This document shows positions 5,823 to 6,071 of a DNA stretch of 6,071 nucleotides, piece by piece. The notes under the pieces are model-generated. The model did not search any database and was not told the origin of the DNA. It saw nothing but the letters and a program-made list of their open reading frames with translations. The stretch spans positions 1 to 6,071 of the forward strand of contig JAEWVF010000087.1 of NCBI GenBank assembly GCA_023459215.1. The letters are read 5' to 3'. Each line of letters starts with the position of its first letter. Within the stretch, counting starts at the first letter, position 1. Made by a program: the position numbers and the translations under genes. This DNA comes from Chloroflexota bacterium (GTDB taxonomy: Bacteria; Chloroflexota; Anaerolineae; Anaerolineales; Villigracilaceae).

Positions 5823-5860
5823 AATGGCAAAAAAATGGCGGAAAATGGCAGTTTTTGCCA
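5823..5860. repeat. Phased AATGGC repeats and 9-bp inverted repeat upstream of galT
   Basis: AATGGC occurs at 5823, 5834 and 5844, intervals of 11 and 10 bp, so the copies lie on one face of the helix, separated by A-rich tracts. TGGCAAAAA (5825-5833) also pairs with TTTTTGCCA (5852-5860) across 18 nt, and the third copy forms a smaller TGGCA/TGCCA hairpin. The element lies 70-107 nt before galT. It could be an activator or repressor binding array or bent DNA; no known site was recognised. Confidence 0.45.
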
Positions 5861-5915
5861 CCGTGAACGATAACATGAAAAACCAATAATAAATTAGAAT
5901 CAATCATCCCGAAAA

Positions 5916-5920
5916 AAGGA
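5916..5920 (+). promoter_or_regulatory. Ribosome binding site of galT
   Basis: AAGGA with a 9-nt spacer to the ATG at 5930-5932. The DNA just upstream (about 5870-5905) is AT-rich, with AATAAT and TAGAAT as possible -10 boxes but no good -35, so the galT promoter stays unresolved. Confidence 0.6.
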
Positions 5921-5929
5921 ACGTTCAGC

Positions 5930-6071
5930 ATGTACGACTCCCCCCACCGTCGATTTAATCCCCTGACCCGCGAATGGATACTCGTCTCGCCGCACCGCGC
6001 CAAACGCCCCTGGCAGGGCCAGGTTGAAAAGACCGCCCCGCCCTACCTGCCCGACTACGACCCGACCTGCT
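5930..6071 (+). CDS. galT: Galactose-1-phosphate uridylyltransferase (5' part, runs off the right edge)
   Basis: The first 47 codons are visible. The N-terminus PHRRFNPLTREWILVSPHRAK continues with RPWQG and is close to the well-known GalT start (PHRRYNPLTGQWILVSPHRAKRPWQG in the Escherichia coli enzyme). The final residues DPTC correspond to the start of the CxxC pair, whose first cysteine binds zinc in E. coli GalT; the second cysteine would fall just outside. GalT moves UMP between UDP-glucose and galactose-1-phosphate in the cytoplasmic Leloir pathway. The catalytic HPH motif is beyond the window. The gene is transcribed away from the lacI-family gene across 210 nt of regulatory DNA, and is probably the first gene of a gal operon continuing to the right (galK or galE would be expected but are not seen). 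Confidence 0.95.
   Translation, partial: MYDSPHRRFNPLTREWILVSPHRAKRPWQGQVEKTAPPYLPDYDPTC

Noticed and set aside
5815..6003. 62-codon minus-strand open frame overlapping the galT start
   Set aside because: It runs antisense across the start of galT and its regulatory DNA, has no good ribosome site and no recognisable motif.

Overview
The window reads as bacterial DNA from a sugar-utilisation locus, most likely from Chloroflexota (class Anaerolineae or close). This assignment is an inference. It rests on the binding-protein lipoprotein, whose signal peptide is followed by a long Ala-Pro-Ala-Ala-Glu-Glu-Ala linker, a style common in Chloroflexota lipoproteins. It also rests on two unusually long sugar permeases and moderately GC-rich coding DNA with AT-rich intergenic DNA. 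No 16S or other marker gene is present, so the taxon is not proven.

Layout, left to right. Four genes on the minus strand are transcribed right to left: a family 1 solute-binding lipoprotein (3144-4550), a MalF-like permease (1399-3063), a MalG-like permease (174-1394), and the first 56 codons of an alpha/beta-hydrolase (carboxylesterase-like) that runs off the left edge (1-170). Spacing is 80 nt with a strong hairpin-plus-U-tract between binding protein and first permease, then 4 nt and 3 nt. Upstream of the binding protein, after 164 nt of intergenic DNA, is a LacI/GalR-family repressor (4715-5719), also on the minus strand, with its own candidate terminator. A 210-nt divergent intergenic region follows. 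The last 142 bases hold the start of galT (galactose-1-phosphate uridylyltransferase) on the plus strand. No tRNA, rRNA, CRISPR or mobile element was seen.

How the parts fit. The binding protein and two permeases make an ABC importer for a sugar or oligosaccharide. The ATPase is not in the window and may be a shared MsmX/MalK-type subunit encoded elsewhere. galT, in divergent position beside the repressor, points to galactose or a galactoside as the likely substrate and signal (Leloir pathway). The divergent region contains a perfect 32-bp palindrome made of overlapping CG-centred, LacI-type operator motifs. It lies directly downstream of the predicted lacI -10 box, which suggests autorepression and possibly co-control of galT.

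The items most worth a second look are the 32-bp operator and its face-to-face promoter arrangement, the helically phased AATGGC repeats in front of galT, the large extracytoplasmic insertions at the same topological place in both permeases, and an orphan perfect Shine-Dalgarno sequence in the binding-protein leader. Nothing here amounts to a clearly new biological system; it is mainly a well-formed sugar uptake locus with unusual details.
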